The notes under the pieces: model-generated
Told to the model about the DNA's origin: nothing
The model's database searches: none
What the model saw: the letters and a program-made list of their open reading frames with translations, nothing else
From: Cystobasidiopsis lactophilus
Taxonomy: Eukaryota > Basidiomycota > Agaricostilbomycetes > Agaricostilbales > Chionosphaeraceae
Length of the DNA: 64,000 nucleotides
Reading direction: 5' to 3'
Assembly: GCA_001599975.1 (NCBI GenBank)
Contig: BCIO01000003.1
Span: forward strand, 2,722,677-2,786,676
Shown here: in pieces, positions 52,625 to 64,000 of the stretch
How positions within the stretch are numbered: position 1 is the stretch's first letter
Layout of the letters: every line of letters starts with the position of its first letter
Position numbers and translations under genes: made by a program

Positions 52625-54046
52625 TCACTCGCTGTCCGAAGAGGACCAGCCCTCTTCGTCCTTATGCGAGTTGCCGTCCACGATGCCGTCGACATCAGCT
52701 TGTGAAATTTGATCCACGCTCGCCTTGCTATCAGCAATATCGATGTTGGTGATCTGGGAGTCTACAATCCTGAGCAGTCAGGCCTAGGTTCTTGGACCTT
52801 CAAAAACATGGGACAAACCCATCGAGGACGGCAAAATGCAGAGCCAGAGCGTCTTCTCGGCTCGTCGAAACTGGCGAAAGTCTTCATTCTCCACCTGTCG
52901 CTCCATCCTACTCGTCCTTCCGTGCCCAGCGCGTCGGAGGGCGCGCCGAGCGTACACCTTCTCGCGATGCGACATTCCATTCATGTCGATGGACTGCGGA
53001 TCCTGCAAGGCCCGCCGCTGGATGTCCGCCTTCGCCTGCTTTCGCTGTTTTTTGGCGTTGTCCCTCTTCGCTTGGTACGCTGCCATTCGGTCCAGCAGAG
53101 ACTTGGACACAGTGGGTGGTGGCACAGCTCTGTTCAAAGGGAGGGCAGCGAAACCTGCCAGCTCTTGTAGGCGCTGATCGACCTGGTCGCCAGAGCTAGG
53201 ACTGGCGGCCCCGCTGGAGCCGACAGGCGGTTTGGCCGAGACGGTTTTAACGATGCGCTTGACCTGTCTCTCGAAGTCTCAGGTACAAATGGTATCGAAA
53301 GGACTCTCGATTGGCTTACGAAGGGAAGGGGCAGCGCCATGGCAACGTCTCCAAGTCCGCGGCCAAAGGCGTTCAGTTTCTCCTTGCCTGCGGACGCATT
53401 CGGCTGAGCCGAAGGCATCTTGAGAAGAACTCGAAGAGCGCGGGTGGAGCAGATCCTCGCGGACACGCCTTTGGGGTGGAAGAGACGCTCGTTAGCAGCC
53501 CGCAGGTATCGGTCAGCTGAAGTGGAGTCAGAAGTAGCCCCTCTGCCAGCAAGAAGGACCAGCCTACACATGCTCTTGCTCATCACTACCATCGCCGTCC
53601 GAGCGGACGCTTGCATGGCTATGCTCGCTATCATGGTCGAAGGGAGTGGCACGAAGCCAATGACTTTGCCGACCTGGTCGATGGTCCTGAGGGGAGGGCT
53701 GGCTCTCATGGCCAGGTTCAATCCATCCACAAAAGTGAGCCAATCCTGGTCTGGGATGCCTGCCGCGACGCCTTGGGCGAACGTGCCTCGGGCAAAAGGC
53801 TGGTCGAAGCCAAAGTGGACTGCTGACCTGTCAAGAACCCATCTCTGACCAGGGGGGCCAGACTATACCTTGTGGAGTGCACATTGGAAGCTCGAGAGAG
53901 GTTGCAGAGAGACGTCGAGGAAGGGTTTCGTTGGTCGCCGAGGGCGGCATTGACAGTGGCAAGCAGCCGGCGATGAGCTCGCTGATAGCCTGTTCCTCTT
54001 CGGCATCCTCCGCCGAGTGCTGTCCGGCAGTGTATTCAGTCGACAT
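52625..54046 (-). CDS. Conserved fungal protein of unknown function
   Basis: ATG 54046 (MSTEYTAGQHSAEDAEEEQ), stop 52625-52627. At least four exons: the first ends PMCTPQ, the next begins AVHFGFDQPFARGTFAQG. The core GIPDQDWLTFVDGLNLAMRA, then IDQVGKVIGFVPLPSTM and SADRYLRAANERLFHPKGVS, matches a widespread fungal family of unnamed proteins that I recall from both ascomycetes and basidiomycetes. A basic helical region follows (AAYQAKRDNAKKQRKQAKAD, REKVYARRALRRAG). The final exon is acidic: DSQITNIDIADSKASVD and DEEGWSSSDSE. The middle (SIAMQASARTAMVVMSKS) is mildly hydrophobic, so membrane contact is possible. No function known to me. Confidence 0.68.
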
Positions 54047-54220
54047 TTCCGTATGATGGCAGTGCAGGTGCAAGCTTATACAGGGGCGCTCATGAATTGC
54101 GCCGACGATCACTCCTGCTCGGCGCTTTGAGTGACGTTTTTTTGGCAGTGTTACAGGGTGATCCTCTACAAATGCGATCATAATGGTACAAGCATAAGCA
54201 TAGGGAATGCGCAGGAAAGC

Positions 54221-57200
54221 TCATATTTCGGCCGAGATGCCCACTCTTAAAATCTTGGACTCGTCGATGATGAACGCCGAATCCTCCGGGAACAGCTGGG
54301 CGGCTGAGCGTTGGCGCAGCGTCAGTTTCGGCGCGAGCCCGTCTCATGAGTGACAGCAAGACCCACCTCCGGTGAACAAGAACTCCAATAAGAAAGTGCG
54401 CACGCTGTTGACGATCGCACGGAGGAACTTGTTGCGAATGCTGGTGATGCGCTTGCTGCGAAAGGGAGCATAGGACGGTATGATGTGTGTGCAGTGCTCT
54501 GCTGCCTCTTGGATGGTTTGGATGCGGGCATGGTAGAACTCGCCGTGGTTGAGAGTGGTTTCGCCTCGCTCGATGTTAATGATGCGCTCGACGGCGGGTT
54601 GCTCAAGGTTTCGAAGCTGCGACGCTTCATGTGAGCAGGTCATCAATATAAGTCTGCAAAGGGAAGCGAACATCAACAGTGTCCCTGTAGCCCAATCTGA
54701 GGGTCAGGATGTAGAAGCCTGCATGCGGGCGGTCTCATAAGCCAAGATCTTTTGAGGGTCAACGATGTGCTTGCCGTACCGTCAAGGCCCTTTAGTTTCG
54801 TCATCACGATCCGCTCATCTTCGTCCACGTGCGGGACGGGCTGTGTTCTTAAGGCCAGAAAAACTACGATTCGCGGCAAGACCAGCAGCCGCTTGCAGAG
54901 GGCGGAAAAGCTGTGGGGCGCACCGACGCCAGCCCCGAAGTGATAGAAGAACGAGAGCATCGGGACCTGCATTTGCTTGCCATTAGATCAACGCGCAAGA
55001 ATGTTCGAAAGCTAAACTCACCCGAGGCAGCTTGAGTGGCTTTCCCTCGCCATCTTCTAGTGCTGTCCCTCTGGCCGGGTTTTCGCTCACCACAAGCTTC
55101 ACTCTTCGACCATCATGCAGCTGAGAGGGCTGCCGGCTGAGGATGCTTTCGAGATGGGGCGATGGCACGCGAAGGATGCTGTTGCTTTCCGTCGACTGAT
55201 CGTCTTCTCTGGTCGTTACCGCATGTAGATGAACAGAGTGCGGCTTTTCCTGGAGAGGCGGGGGTGAAGGCGAGGTCCCGGGAACGCTCAATTCGAGCGA
55301 CCCCTTCTGTGGCGTCTCTGGCCCGCTGAGTTCAAGTGAGCCCTTTTGCGGGGTGTCCGGCGGGATCTCGTTGACGGTGAGCATTTCCTTTTCTGACAGG
55401 TCGGAGAAGGTTGCCGACGCATGGCCCTTCTCGATGTACCGCGTGAAAATTTGATTCAAGAACAACCGGTGGCTCGAGTCGAATCTGCAAAAGAGCCATC
55501 TGCATCAGCGAGTGCACGGTCATGGGCTTCAATAAGAACACCCGTACTTGTCCTCCAAGCCTTTGGCCCAGGTCCAAAAGCACAAAATGGCAGCGATGGC
55601 CACGCTTAAGCACAGGGTGAACCAGGCGCCGTGCCTGGGGTCAGACGACTGGTTAGCTCCCGTTTCGTCTGATCAATCTCAGAGAGAGAGACTTGCGGGA
55701 CTTTTTGGATGGAACCAGAAAAAAATAGACCATCGATGAAGCCCGACAGGATGCAAAAGCCGATGGCAAGCAAGTAATGCCAGCCCTTGACGTAGAACAT
55801 GACCAGGCTGAGCAGCAGGGTCGTACACAGAAGAGTTCCGGACAGGCAAAAACCGTAGGCGTTGGTTAAAGAAGCGTCCGTACCGTACGCTCGGAGGTCG
55901 GAACCAAAGGCGCCGGTGACGCAGAGCGTGCTGACCATGAGGAAAAAGTTGACGACGGGCACATAGATGTGCTGTCAAGCGTGTAAGGCTTTTGAACTTC
56001 GGAATCAAGAGCGAGACAACGCACCACGCGTTTGTAGGAGCTGGTGTGGATGATTCTGACCGGAGCTGTCCCGCACAAAATCAGCGTCCGGTCTGAAGCC
56101 TCAGAGACGCCCCAGCCTACGAAAGGATTTCAATCCCACCAGGTGTTGGACAAGCGAAAAGGTGGACGTGATTCTGGCGATCAAAAGCATCAATGCCTGG
56201 TCCGACCGGCAGACTTGCAGAAGTAGGACGCACATGCCCTGGCTTGCGACGACGGTCGAGCCCACTGAGACGAGCCAGACGACCCAGAACAGTGCGTTGC
56301 CGCGCGTGTCTGGGATGGAGCGAAAGAAGATGTTTCGGACGGTGTCCGGGTCTGAGATGAGGACGGCGCCTTGGCCGAGGTAGGAAAGGGCGAGCGCCGG
56401 GAAAACGAAGACCGCGAATCCGACGCGGATTGCAATCGGGTCGAACTGGGACATGCTGGCATACAGGCTCTCCACGCCCGTAATGCAGAGCAAAACGCCG
56501 GTCATCGGCCCAATCGACTGCAAGCGCACGAACCACAGGACGCAGCGAGAAGGGTCGAAGGCGCGAAAGATCTGAGGATGTAAGGTGACGTTGTACACGC
56601 CTAAGCTGAACAAGAAGAACAGCCAGACCACCACGACGGGCGTGAAGTAGATGCTTAGCCGGGCGACGCCAAAATGCTGAACGGCGAACAAAACGGCGAG
56701 GATGGCGACAGAGATGCCTTTGATGTCCGGTGTGGTGAGGTGTGGAGCCTTGGTAGTCAAGCCTCCGATGGCAGAGACCACCGACACAGAGGGAGCCAGC
56801 ACGCCATCGGCGATGGTCAAAGCGGCGGCGAATAGCGTGAGGGCAATGATGATCGATTTGATCCACTTGTTGGTGATGTGCTTTTCATTCTGAGGAAACA
56901 GAGTCGTGTAGAGCGCTACCGGGCCGCCCCTTGACGCAGGTTGCCGTCAGCGAACGCAACGATAATTCATCCTCCTCGATTGGACCTACTCGCCAGCGGG
57001 ACTCCGAAAGTGCAATGCAATGATGGCCGTTTTGATTATGCCGACCAGAAAAAGGGACCAGAGGATGGCCGACACGGCGCCAACTGCGGAGTCGAAGGTC
57101 AGATTTGATAGGCCCTCGCGTGAAACGTTCGTCAGATTCCACTTGCTGATGTCCTCCTCATTGGGTGGCCCTGCAGACGCTGGGAAGATGGCATTCAAGA

Positions 57201-57367
57201 CATAAAGAGGACTGGTGCCAATGTCTGCAAGAGCGGGTCTGAGTTGTTGGTCGCAAACTTTGCAAGATGGCGCGATGGCCCCAAGGCAGCTCACCGCCAA
57301 AGATGAGGAAGGCAGAGCACGCTCGCAAAACGACATGGGCTCTCTTTGGAGGGCCTGCCGTGCCCAT
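54221..57367 (-). CDS. HAK/KUP potassium transporter
   Basis: Plasma-membrane K+ uptake permease of the K_trans family, probably high affinity. Stop 54221-54223; ATG at 57367 (MGTAGPPKRAHVVLRACSAF) is the best I can support but gives an unusually short N-terminus, so an extra 5' exon is likely. The signature FGDIGTSPLYVLNAIF appears in TM1 after splicing. Then come LWSLFLVGIIKTAIIAL, GGPVALYTTLFPQNEKH, IADGVLAPSVSVVSAIGGL, LFAVQHFGVARLSIYFTPVV and VWLFFLFSLGVYNV, and many more membrane spans. The cytosolic tail has VPMLSFFYHFGAGVGAPHSF, VPHVDEDERIVMTKLKGLD and ends FIIDESKILRVGISAEI. About eight exons. The order and motifs match fungal Hak1. It lies 174 bp upstream of the unknown-function gene in the same orientation. 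Confidence 0.88.
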
Positions 57368-58352
57368 TCACGGTGTCGATGGCGGAGCAAGAGCAGACGA
57401 CAAAAAAGGAGGTCAACAGGTGCAAAAAGGCTTGGCGACAGGCAAGGAGGCGGTTATCGCTGGCCTGGGCGCCGTCAGAGTTGGTGATTGGGCCGCCGAT
57501 TGCCTCTCTGGCTTCGCTGGGTGAGAACGAAAGGTGGTTCCCGGACCCACGATGCACACGACGACGGGATGCAAATTTAGCGTTATCGGTGCGTCGCAAA
57601 GATGTGGAGAAGCTGACCGCCTCTTGATCTCGTCCGTCCAACAGTAGTCTATTTCAGGATGAGCTTGCGATTTGATCTTGTTCTGACCAAATAATGTGAA
57701 CCGCGGACGAACCTGGTCAATCTGTCCGAGCCCATGATCTGGCCTCATCTGCCTGCTTGCCTCGCTCTCCCGGCTGCCACTTCTTGCCCTGGCACTTGCA
57801 AGCCTCTGGTGATGCGTTCCAACAAATGAAGAGTTGTTGCAGTGGAGACCGCCTTTGCTAGAAACGTCTGTGGCGATCTCTGGGGCCTGAATCGTGTTCT
57901 TCGAACTTTGGCATGTGAAATGGCCTTGGGACAATATCTCTTCGGCGTTGCTTCTGGCCTCTGTGACTCCTTTGAATGCCTTCTTGCAGTCAAGTAAAGT
58001 CAAGCAAGACGAGTTCCTGCATCTCGCAGAGAGACCTTTGTTTCCAAACTTTACTACTATGCGCTTGAAACTTGCTTCAGACTGGCCAGCAATTTAATTC
58101 AGCAGCGTCAGCACCGCACCACACAAAGCCGATGGTCGGCCCACAACCTGCATTCGACGCACAGTTTTGAGAAGGAGGCCGGTCGTCAAGGTCGTTTGCG
58201 TCCCTTCGTCGCCTCTTGCTCCTCATCCACATTTCCGCGAAAGTTGGCTGGTCCAACTCCCTACCGCACTGGTTGCGCTTTTATTCCTGCTTCTTTGAAT
58301 CACACGACACTTTCTTTCAACAAGACCACTTTACACGAGACCTTGCTTCGAA
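57368..58352. other. Divergent region, HAK / secreted-protein gene
   Basis: 985 bp. Minus-strand frames near 57400-57640 include a hydrophobic stretch LLTSFFVVCSCSAID that could belong to a missing HAK 5' exon, but no splice pair was convincing. The rest should hold two promoters. Confidence 0.35.
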
Positions 58353-60125
58353 ATGAAGGCCATCCTTGCTGCTTCGCTTCTGCTCTCTGCCTCTGTCCAA
58401 GCCCTGCCGACTCCCCTCTTCAGGAGGGCAGCCCACATCAGACGTGAAGTCCCTCAGGTGAGAGATTGAGGGTTTTCTTAGCAGACACTCGTCTCACAGT
58501 TGGCTGCCCAAAACAGGAGCATTCCCACCAAGCAATAGTTGACTCGACCAACAAGAATCTCAAGCTGAATAATCCAGATGAGATTGTTGACGCGAGTGAG
58601 TGGAGATCTTCTCTTTCGTCTCCGGAGACCACTCTCACATCGCCGCCGACCAGTTTTCGGCCTGCTGGGTTCGCTGGTTTCGCTTTCGCTATGACTTCTG
58701 ACCCAGCCCTAAAAACGGTTTTGTAACAGGCAACGGAGCCGCAGCAGCCGGCTTGGGCAAACTCACTGTCGGCACTGAATGCCTCCAACAAGCCACGGCC
58801 GACCAGGCATTCAGTAACGCCAAAGCGGCCGGCGATGTCCAAGGCCAAGTCGACGCTTTGATCTTCCGAGCCTTGGAGCGTAACACCGGAGCGGTTGGCC
58901 TGAAGAGTAATGCTTGCGATGTCGAGGCGGCCAACGCTGAGATCGCGGCAATTCAACAACACCAGGAGTAACTCTTCGCCTCTCACCAATGAATGAATTC
59001 TGACAGTGTGTGTTTACGCAGTCCTGCGAGCGACGGTGCTGCGGCCGCCAACAAGGCCATCGTGCTCGCTTTGGCCCAGGAGATCGCTAAGGTGGGAGGC
59101 GATCCACAAGACGCCCTCAAGTCTGGTTTGTTACTGTTAGAATCCTTTAGTTCCTGTTTACTAAAGCCCACACGTTCTAGGAACTTTCGCTCCTGGCCAG
59201 ATTGGCGACCCGACGGCCGCTGTGAGTTTTCACTCTTGCGATTTGAATTTGTCTCATTGCATGACACCAGGGAAACACCTGCGATGACCCGAACGATCCC
59301 AATGGCTGCATCAACACCCTCGGCCTCCTAGTCGACGACGCCACCCCGGAAGAAATTGATGCGGCGGTCTCTGGCATCGCTGCCGGCGGAGCCGCTCAAC
59401 AAATCGACGCTGGCTCAGCTACTGATGTGGTCACTGTAACTGACTCTTGCACAGCGCCTACTGCCACTGCCACTGCTGCAGCCCAGGCCACCGTCGTCGT
59501 CACAGCGACGGTCACCAGTTGCGCGGCTCAGGCTACGGTTTGTTGGCCCTTTGACGCAACCCTGCATTCGAAAGTCTCATCTATTTTGTCATTGTGCAAC
59601 AGTCCACATCATCTCTAGCAGCCAACCCGCCAGCCTCTAGCGATGCCCTCCCACCCCACGATGGGGCAGCCCCAAACGGCGCTCTCGACTTTGGCTCTTG
59701 CCCCGACCCCACGATCAAGTTCGCCCTGGGCCTTGACGGTCGTAAGGAAACCGCATTTGCACCGAATGACCCCGTGAACTGTGAGCCTGAACCACTCCCT
59801 CCGCCTTTGACACGGTCTGAGGTGAATCAAAGTCAACCACGGCTCGGCTGACAACATCAAGGTCATCACTGGTAATGCCACCTCTCCCTCCGTCCCTTTT
59901 GACCAAGATCTAACAAGCAAGCGGGCAGGTTTCATCTGCCAACGCCTCGGCGACTCGTGCGGCGCGTCCGACGAAGCCGTGACCACCTGCACGACGGCCG
60001 CCGCTCAAGTGGACACCCTGCCTGCATTGGGATCCACCGCGGACGCGTTCAACTTGGCCTTGGGCTTCGACACCAACTTCGCCTCCGTGCAAGCCATCGA
60101 CAACCAAGGCAACCCGGTCAACTAG
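58353..60125 (+). CDS. Secreted cysteine-containing protein of a fungal unknown family
   Basis: ATG 58353. Signal peptide MKAILAASLLLSASVQALP followed by a basic propeptide-like TPLFRRAAHIRREVPQ. About nine exons. Mature part: LNNPDEIVDA, GAAAAGLGKLTVGTECLQQA, ALIFRALERNTGAVGL, PASDGAAAANKAIVLALAQE, then GNTCDDPNDPNGCINTLGLL. A Thr/Ala/Val tract (TATATAAAQATVVVTATVTS) follows. The C-terminal block is LDFGSCPDPTIKFALGLDGR and KETAFAPNDPVNFNHGSADN, then ICQRLGDSCGASDEAVTTC and NLALGFDTNFASVQ. The last block is common in secreted fungal proteins of unknown role. An extracellular or cell-wall place is inferred; no enzyme motif seen. Stop 60123-60125. Confidence 0.75.
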
Positions 60126-60419
60126 GCGCCCTCTCTCTCTCTCTCTTTCTCTCAAGATTGCACCGACTCAGAGTTGGGAGAGCGGGGGCTGGATCCTTTC
60201 TTTCTTTGGGAGCCTTGGTTGCAATGATTTACATTTTTTCGCGCTAGCGGCCCGTTCTTGGTGCTGGCGAGAGAGGCAAGAAAAGGAGCTACAGTTGGAT
60301 CCGCCTTTTGAGACCTTTCTTAATCGACCATTCCGCGAGTCTGTGGCAAAAGCAGGGTTTCGTGAGCAAACGCGGCTCGAACAACGCTGTGAGGGCGGGA
60401 CCGTTTCGCACCTTTTCGC
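60126..60419. other. 3' region after the secreted-protein gene
   Basis: Begins with a CTCTCTCTCTCTCTTTCTCTC microsatellite-like run just after the stop; nothing else recognised. Confidence 0.4.
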
Positions 60420-60620
60420 AAGCAGGTCTGTTCGCCATATTGCACCCTGCTCAGCTCTTGCATGTAGTAGCTATGGTAAAGGACGAACGAACGAACGTTG
60501 AAGTAGGACAGGATCTTGGTGTGTGTGAGCTGTACACAGACGCCTAGGACATCAGCTTCCCATTCTGGCTGATCAAGTAGACGCTCGCAACGCACCTTCC
60601 AACATGAAACAAGAACTGGA
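60420..60620 (-). pseudogene. Decayed copy of the RFC5 3' end
   Basis: Blocks match the end of the RFC5 gene in the same order and orientation. AGCTCTTGCATGTAGTAGCTATGGTAAAGGAC resembles AGCTCCTGCGTAGCTCTGGTAAAAGGAC. GTTGAAGTAGGACAGGATCTTGG resembles CTTGTAGAGGGACATGATTTTGG. GCAACGCACCTTCCAA (near 60588) resembles GCGACGCACCTTCCAA (near 60994). It is much diverged and codes for nothing useful: a host-gene relic. Confidence 0.6.
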
Positions 60621-60801
60621 GGATGAAAGTCGAAAAGAAGGGCAAAAAGCGAAGAGAAGAGGTGGTGGGCTTGGACGTAGTGCTGTTTCGCGCGTCTTTG
60701 ACCTCAGCTCCTGTCTATGGTAGCTCGAGCGAACGCGCGGTCAAACCTTATCGAACATGACGCAAACCAAACAAGAGAGAAAGAAAGAAGAGGGCGTCTT
60801 T

Positions 60802-62421
60802 TCAAAAGTCGTCGTCTTGGAAGCCGAGCAGGCAGTAGTGCTGTTCGGCCAGGTGTCGCCACATGAGCTCCTGCGTAGCTCTGGTAAAAGGACAGCTACG
60901 AACCTTGTAGAGGGACATGATTTTGGCGACGAAAGCTGTGGTCCGATCACCCGTTCTACATCAGGTCTCCTCCCCTGATAAAGTGGCGGCCCTGCGACGC
61001 ACCTTCCAAGTGGAAAATCGGCTTGTTGCCGACCTTCAACCTGTGCTCGTACACCGCGGCGTAGTGCACCACCTGCGGCTTGAGCTCCTCGTCGATGCGC
61101 TGCACCAGCCGCTTGGTCACCGTGCCCACGATCAACGTCGGCGGGATGCAGTGGACCAGCAGCTCATACAGCATCCCCCGCACTTCCAGCAGCTTCTCCG
61201 GCGTTTGCTCGGCCAGGATCTTCTCGGCCACTTTGGAGCAGTACTTCTCCCAATCCGGGCGCGGCACCAAGTCCAGGTTTTCGACCTTGTTCGAGGTGGT
61301 GGAGGAAGAAGGGATGGTGGAGAAGGTGGGGTCTTGAGTGTGTAAAGCTTCCAAGGAGAGGAGGGCGCGGCGGAGGTTGCCTTGCGATACTCGAGCCAGC
61401 ATTTCTTGAACGTGGTCCGGCACGGAGAGGGATTCTTTGCGCGCTACGAACTTGATCACCTTGCAGATCTGTTCTCCAACCGAATTGCCCGTGAGCCAAC
61501 CTGTGGATGGCTTATGGGGAAAGGGAAGGTAGCGAACCTCTTCTTCGGTGGGAGCCCCGACGCGGAGGAGCAAGCACCTAGACCGGATGGGGCCGATGAT
61601 CCTCGAGGTGGAGTTGGCGCAAAGGATGACTCTCAAATTGGCCGTGTACTCTGCGAACCACACTTTCCAGTTAAACACCGCGGGAGGCGTGCTTGAGGGA
61701 GGGGGCAAGCTCACTCTCCATAGTCCGCCTCAAAGCGGACTGCGCGTCCCTCGAGAGCAAGTCGGCTTCGTTGATGACGACCACCTTGAACTTCTTGGCC
61801 GCGTTGAGGTCGACCTGCTGGGTCTGGGCGATCTCTTTGAGGACGTCTTGGACGACGTGGCGGTCCCAGTTGCCCACGTCCCTGTTTGTGTGAATCCGAC
61901 CTTAGCCTTGACGAGATGGCTGTAGGAGGGGAAAGACACGAACGAAGGGGTGAGTTCGATGTGGTAGTTGGACTGGACGACGTTGACGTCCAGCTTCTTC
62001 CTCGAGGGCGTTAAGAACACGCGCTGATCTATCCTCAACTGCCCTCCCGATCCAGATCAACACCTTTGTGATGTATGGGAGAGGGACGAGGGACGGACTT
62101 TCTCGACTCCCTTGCCGTACAGCTCGCGCAGGGTGGCCATGATCCTCGTCTTCTTGCCCGCGCCCGATGGACCGTACACGAGCAAATGCGGGAAGTCCTG
62201 GCCTTTTCCAGCCTGTTGTCGCCTCATCTTTATTAGCCTGCGTTGTGGAGGGCTTTGAAAGAGGGAAGGGCAACGAACGAGAGCCTTGATGCGAGCTGAC
62301 AGGTCATGGTGGTAGTGCAGGTCGTCGAGGGCTTGGGGGCGGTATTTGTCGACGAGCAACTATTCAAACGGTGTGAGCGGTGCGTGTGGCCGCCTGGAAT
62401 GGACGCGATTGAGCCTACCAT
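60802..62421 (-). CDS. RFC5: Replication factor C subunit Rfc5 (human RFC3 type)
   Basis: Small subunit of the clamp loader that opens PCNA (and the 9-1-1 clamp) at primer ends. Stop 60802-60804 (ends LLGFQDDDF). The ATG at 62421-62419 seems to form a coding exon of only three bases, spliced by a GTAGGC...TAG intron to LLVDKYRPQALDDLHYHHDL. Other blocks: LLVYGPSGAGKKTRIMATL (Walker A with GKK, as in Rfc5), KLDVNVVQSNYHIELTP, DVGNWDRHVVQDVLKEIA, FKVVVINEADLLSRDAQSAL and RRTME (Walker B as NEAD, typical of this subunit), RCLLLRVGAPTEEEV, QGNLRRALLSLEAL, YELLVHCIPPTLIV and KPIFHLEAFVAKIMSLYK. Several short introns. It is divergent from CTU1 by about 98 bp. Confidence 0.93.
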
Positions 62422-62519
62422 GTTTGACAGCGCGGATTTTGGCTGAGCGAGTCGAGGAGAGTTGGGCTTCGACCTGCCCCGTCGTCGTCGAGTGCTCTCA
62501 AAGTGTCGGTTCAGCACCA
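62422..62519. promoter_or_regulatory. 98-bp bidirectional promoter, RFC5 / CTU1
   Basis: Compact intergenic space between two divergent start codons. No motif identified with confidence. Confidence 0.55.
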
Positions 62520-63845
62520 ATGGCTCCTTGTGCTTTGTGCCACGAAGCGCGCGCCATCCTCAAGCGGCCCAAGACAGGCCAAGCAGTTTGCAAATTGTCA
62601 GCCTCTCCTCCTTGCCTCTGCTGCCTTTTAATTTAAGAGTGTTTTGATGACAGATGCTTCTTCCGAGTGTTCGAGACCGAGATCCACCACACCATCCTCG
62701 CCTCGGCCCTCTTCACGCGCGGCGAGCGAGTGGGCATCGCTGCTTCGGGCGGCAAGGACTCGACCGTGTTGGCGCACATCATGACTTTGCTCAATCGGCG
62801 CTACGACTATGGCTTGGACCTGGTCTTGCTCAGCATAGACGAGGGGATTACTGGGTATCGGGATGCGTCATTAGATGTGAGTTGCATCGCCTTTGACGGA
62901 GATGGAGGGCTGATTTTACGGGGAGGATGGCAACAGACGGTCAAGAGGAACGCGGAGCAGTACGACTTGCCGCTCACCATTCTGTCCTACCAAGAGCTGT
63001 ATGAAGGCTGGACGATGGATAAAGTGGTGGATAAGACGGGCAGGAAGGGCAATTGTTCGTCGCCGTCTCTCTACTTCATCAGTCGACCAACAATACTGAT
63101 GCGTTAGACTGGGCCATTGAACAGGCACTTATTGTGGCGTGTTCAGGCGACGAGCGCTAGACAAGGGCGGGGATCTGCTCAAGGTCGACCACCTGGTTAC
63201 GGGCCACAACGCAGACGATGTGGCGGAAACGGTGCTGATGAACAGTTCGTTGCGCTCTCCCTCGTTGCCCTTGTCTCTCAATGGCTTAGATGATTGATTC
63301 CCGAACAGTCCTACGAGGCGACATCGCCAGAGTCGAGCGTTGTACGGCCATCACCACCGGTGGCAAATCCGGCGACTCCACCGTCAAGCGCTCCAAACCG
63401 TTCAAGTACGCTTACGAGAAGGAGATTGTGATGTATGCCTATTTCAAAGTTCGTCCTTTCCCCCTCTGCAATAGCACACCGAGCTGTGCTTACAAGGTCA
63501 GTTGGGCGGAGCAGAAGTTGGACTACCACTCGACCGAATGCATCGTTCGTTCCCTGCCTCTCGCATCATCCCTTCCAGGCTGATTCATTTCTTTCTTCGG
63601 ACGAACAGTACTCGCCCACAGCGTACAGAGGGCACGCCCGCACGCTCGTCAAAGACCTCGAATCCCTCCGGCCCTCCTCCATCATCGACATCGTCTACTC
63701 CGGCGAGGCAATAGCGACCCAAGTCCAAACGCAAGTCAAGAGGCCGACCCAGCGGACGTGCGGGAAGTGCGGGAGCCTGTCCAGTCAGGAGTTGTGTCAG
63801 GCTTGCGCGCTGCTGGAAGGCTTGGGAGGGGTGGAACTTTCATAG
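62520..63845 (+). CDS. CTU1: Cytosolic tRNA 2-thiolation subunit Ctu1/Ncs6
   Basis: Adenylates U34 of tRNA-Lys, -Glu and -Gln and adds sulfur supplied by Urm1, working with Ctu2/Ncs2. ATG 62520 ([20 protein letters not shown]). The first intron joins AVCKL to [14 protein letters not shown], giving the N-terminal zinc site CALC...CKLC. PP-loop ATP site: [16 protein letters not shown]. Then [85 protein letters not shown]-type segment as [19 protein letters not shown], and [20 protein letters not shown]. The C-terminal zinc site is [20 protein letters not shown]. About seven exons, all short introns. Stop 63843-63845; the gene is complete in the window. Confidence 0.94.
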
Positions 63846-64000
63846 AGGTTCGTCGGGCGCCTACTGTAGCCTTCTTGTAAGAGGCTCACCGTCCAGCTTG
63901 AGAACAGGTCTGAGGAGAAGAGAGGGATCGGACTTCCTCATCGCGCGCACAGGGGCGGAGAGGAGGAAGGTTCGTCCGAGTCTCACACTTAGCTTCTTCA

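Overview
This window is nuclear DNA of a filamentous or yeast-like fungus, most probably a basidiomycete. Genes are dense. They carry many short introns (about 45-70 nt, mostly GT-AG with a few GC-AG candidates) and encode fungal proteins such as Erg27, Dss1/Msu1, a fungal HAK potassium transporter and a GT49/LARGE-type glycosyltransferase. GC content looks moderately high. I see no transposons, LTR elements, virus-like elements or CRISPR arrays. All family names rest on motifs and remembered alignments; no search was run.

Left flank (1-12.3 kb): the 3' part of an IME4/METTL3 m6A methyltransferase gene, then a decayed tandem copy of it. Next come a DUF7923-like/CCCH zinc-finger protein (minus), a two-pass membrane protein of unknown function (minus), the mitochondrial exoribonuclease Dss1/Msu1 (plus) and the 3-keto-sterol reductase Erg27 (minus).

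Centre (13.2-40.9 kb): a head-to-tail array of thirteen related genes, all on the plus strand, called RL1-RL13 here. Each ends in about 100 residues that match the Rap1/TERF2IP C-terminal (RCT) domain pattern: LYYxLSGxxxL, then WTxEQDxxL, then LKGExxVxxRxxFLxxxGW. Upstream each has one to three Myb/HTH-like helical modules of three recognisable kinds (A, B, C), with disordered acidic or Ser/Pro linkers between. Copies differ in module content. RL2 has two RCT domains, RL3 has an in-frame stop inside the RCT, and RL8 and RL11 each appear to carry one frameshift. This looks like a birth-and-death expansion of a telomere-protein-like family and is the outstanding feature of the window.

Right flank (41.7-64 kb): a GT49/LARGE-like glycosyltransferase; a METTL14-like m6A-writer subunit (minus), sharing an 82-bp promoter with a Tda3-like FAD oxidoreductase; a metallo-beta-lactamase-fold protein; an intron-containing tRNA-Arg(UCG)-like gene; a conserved fungal protein of unknown function; a HAK/KUP potassium transporter; a secreted protein; a decayed copy of the RFC5 3' end; RFC5; and, divergent from it by about 98 bp, the tRNA thiolase subunit CTU1/NCS6.

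The two m6A-writer subunits (METTL3 and METTL14 types) lie about 44 kb apart on either side of the Rap1-like array. Local tandem duplication is a theme: the array itself, the METTL3 remnant and the RFC5 remnant.
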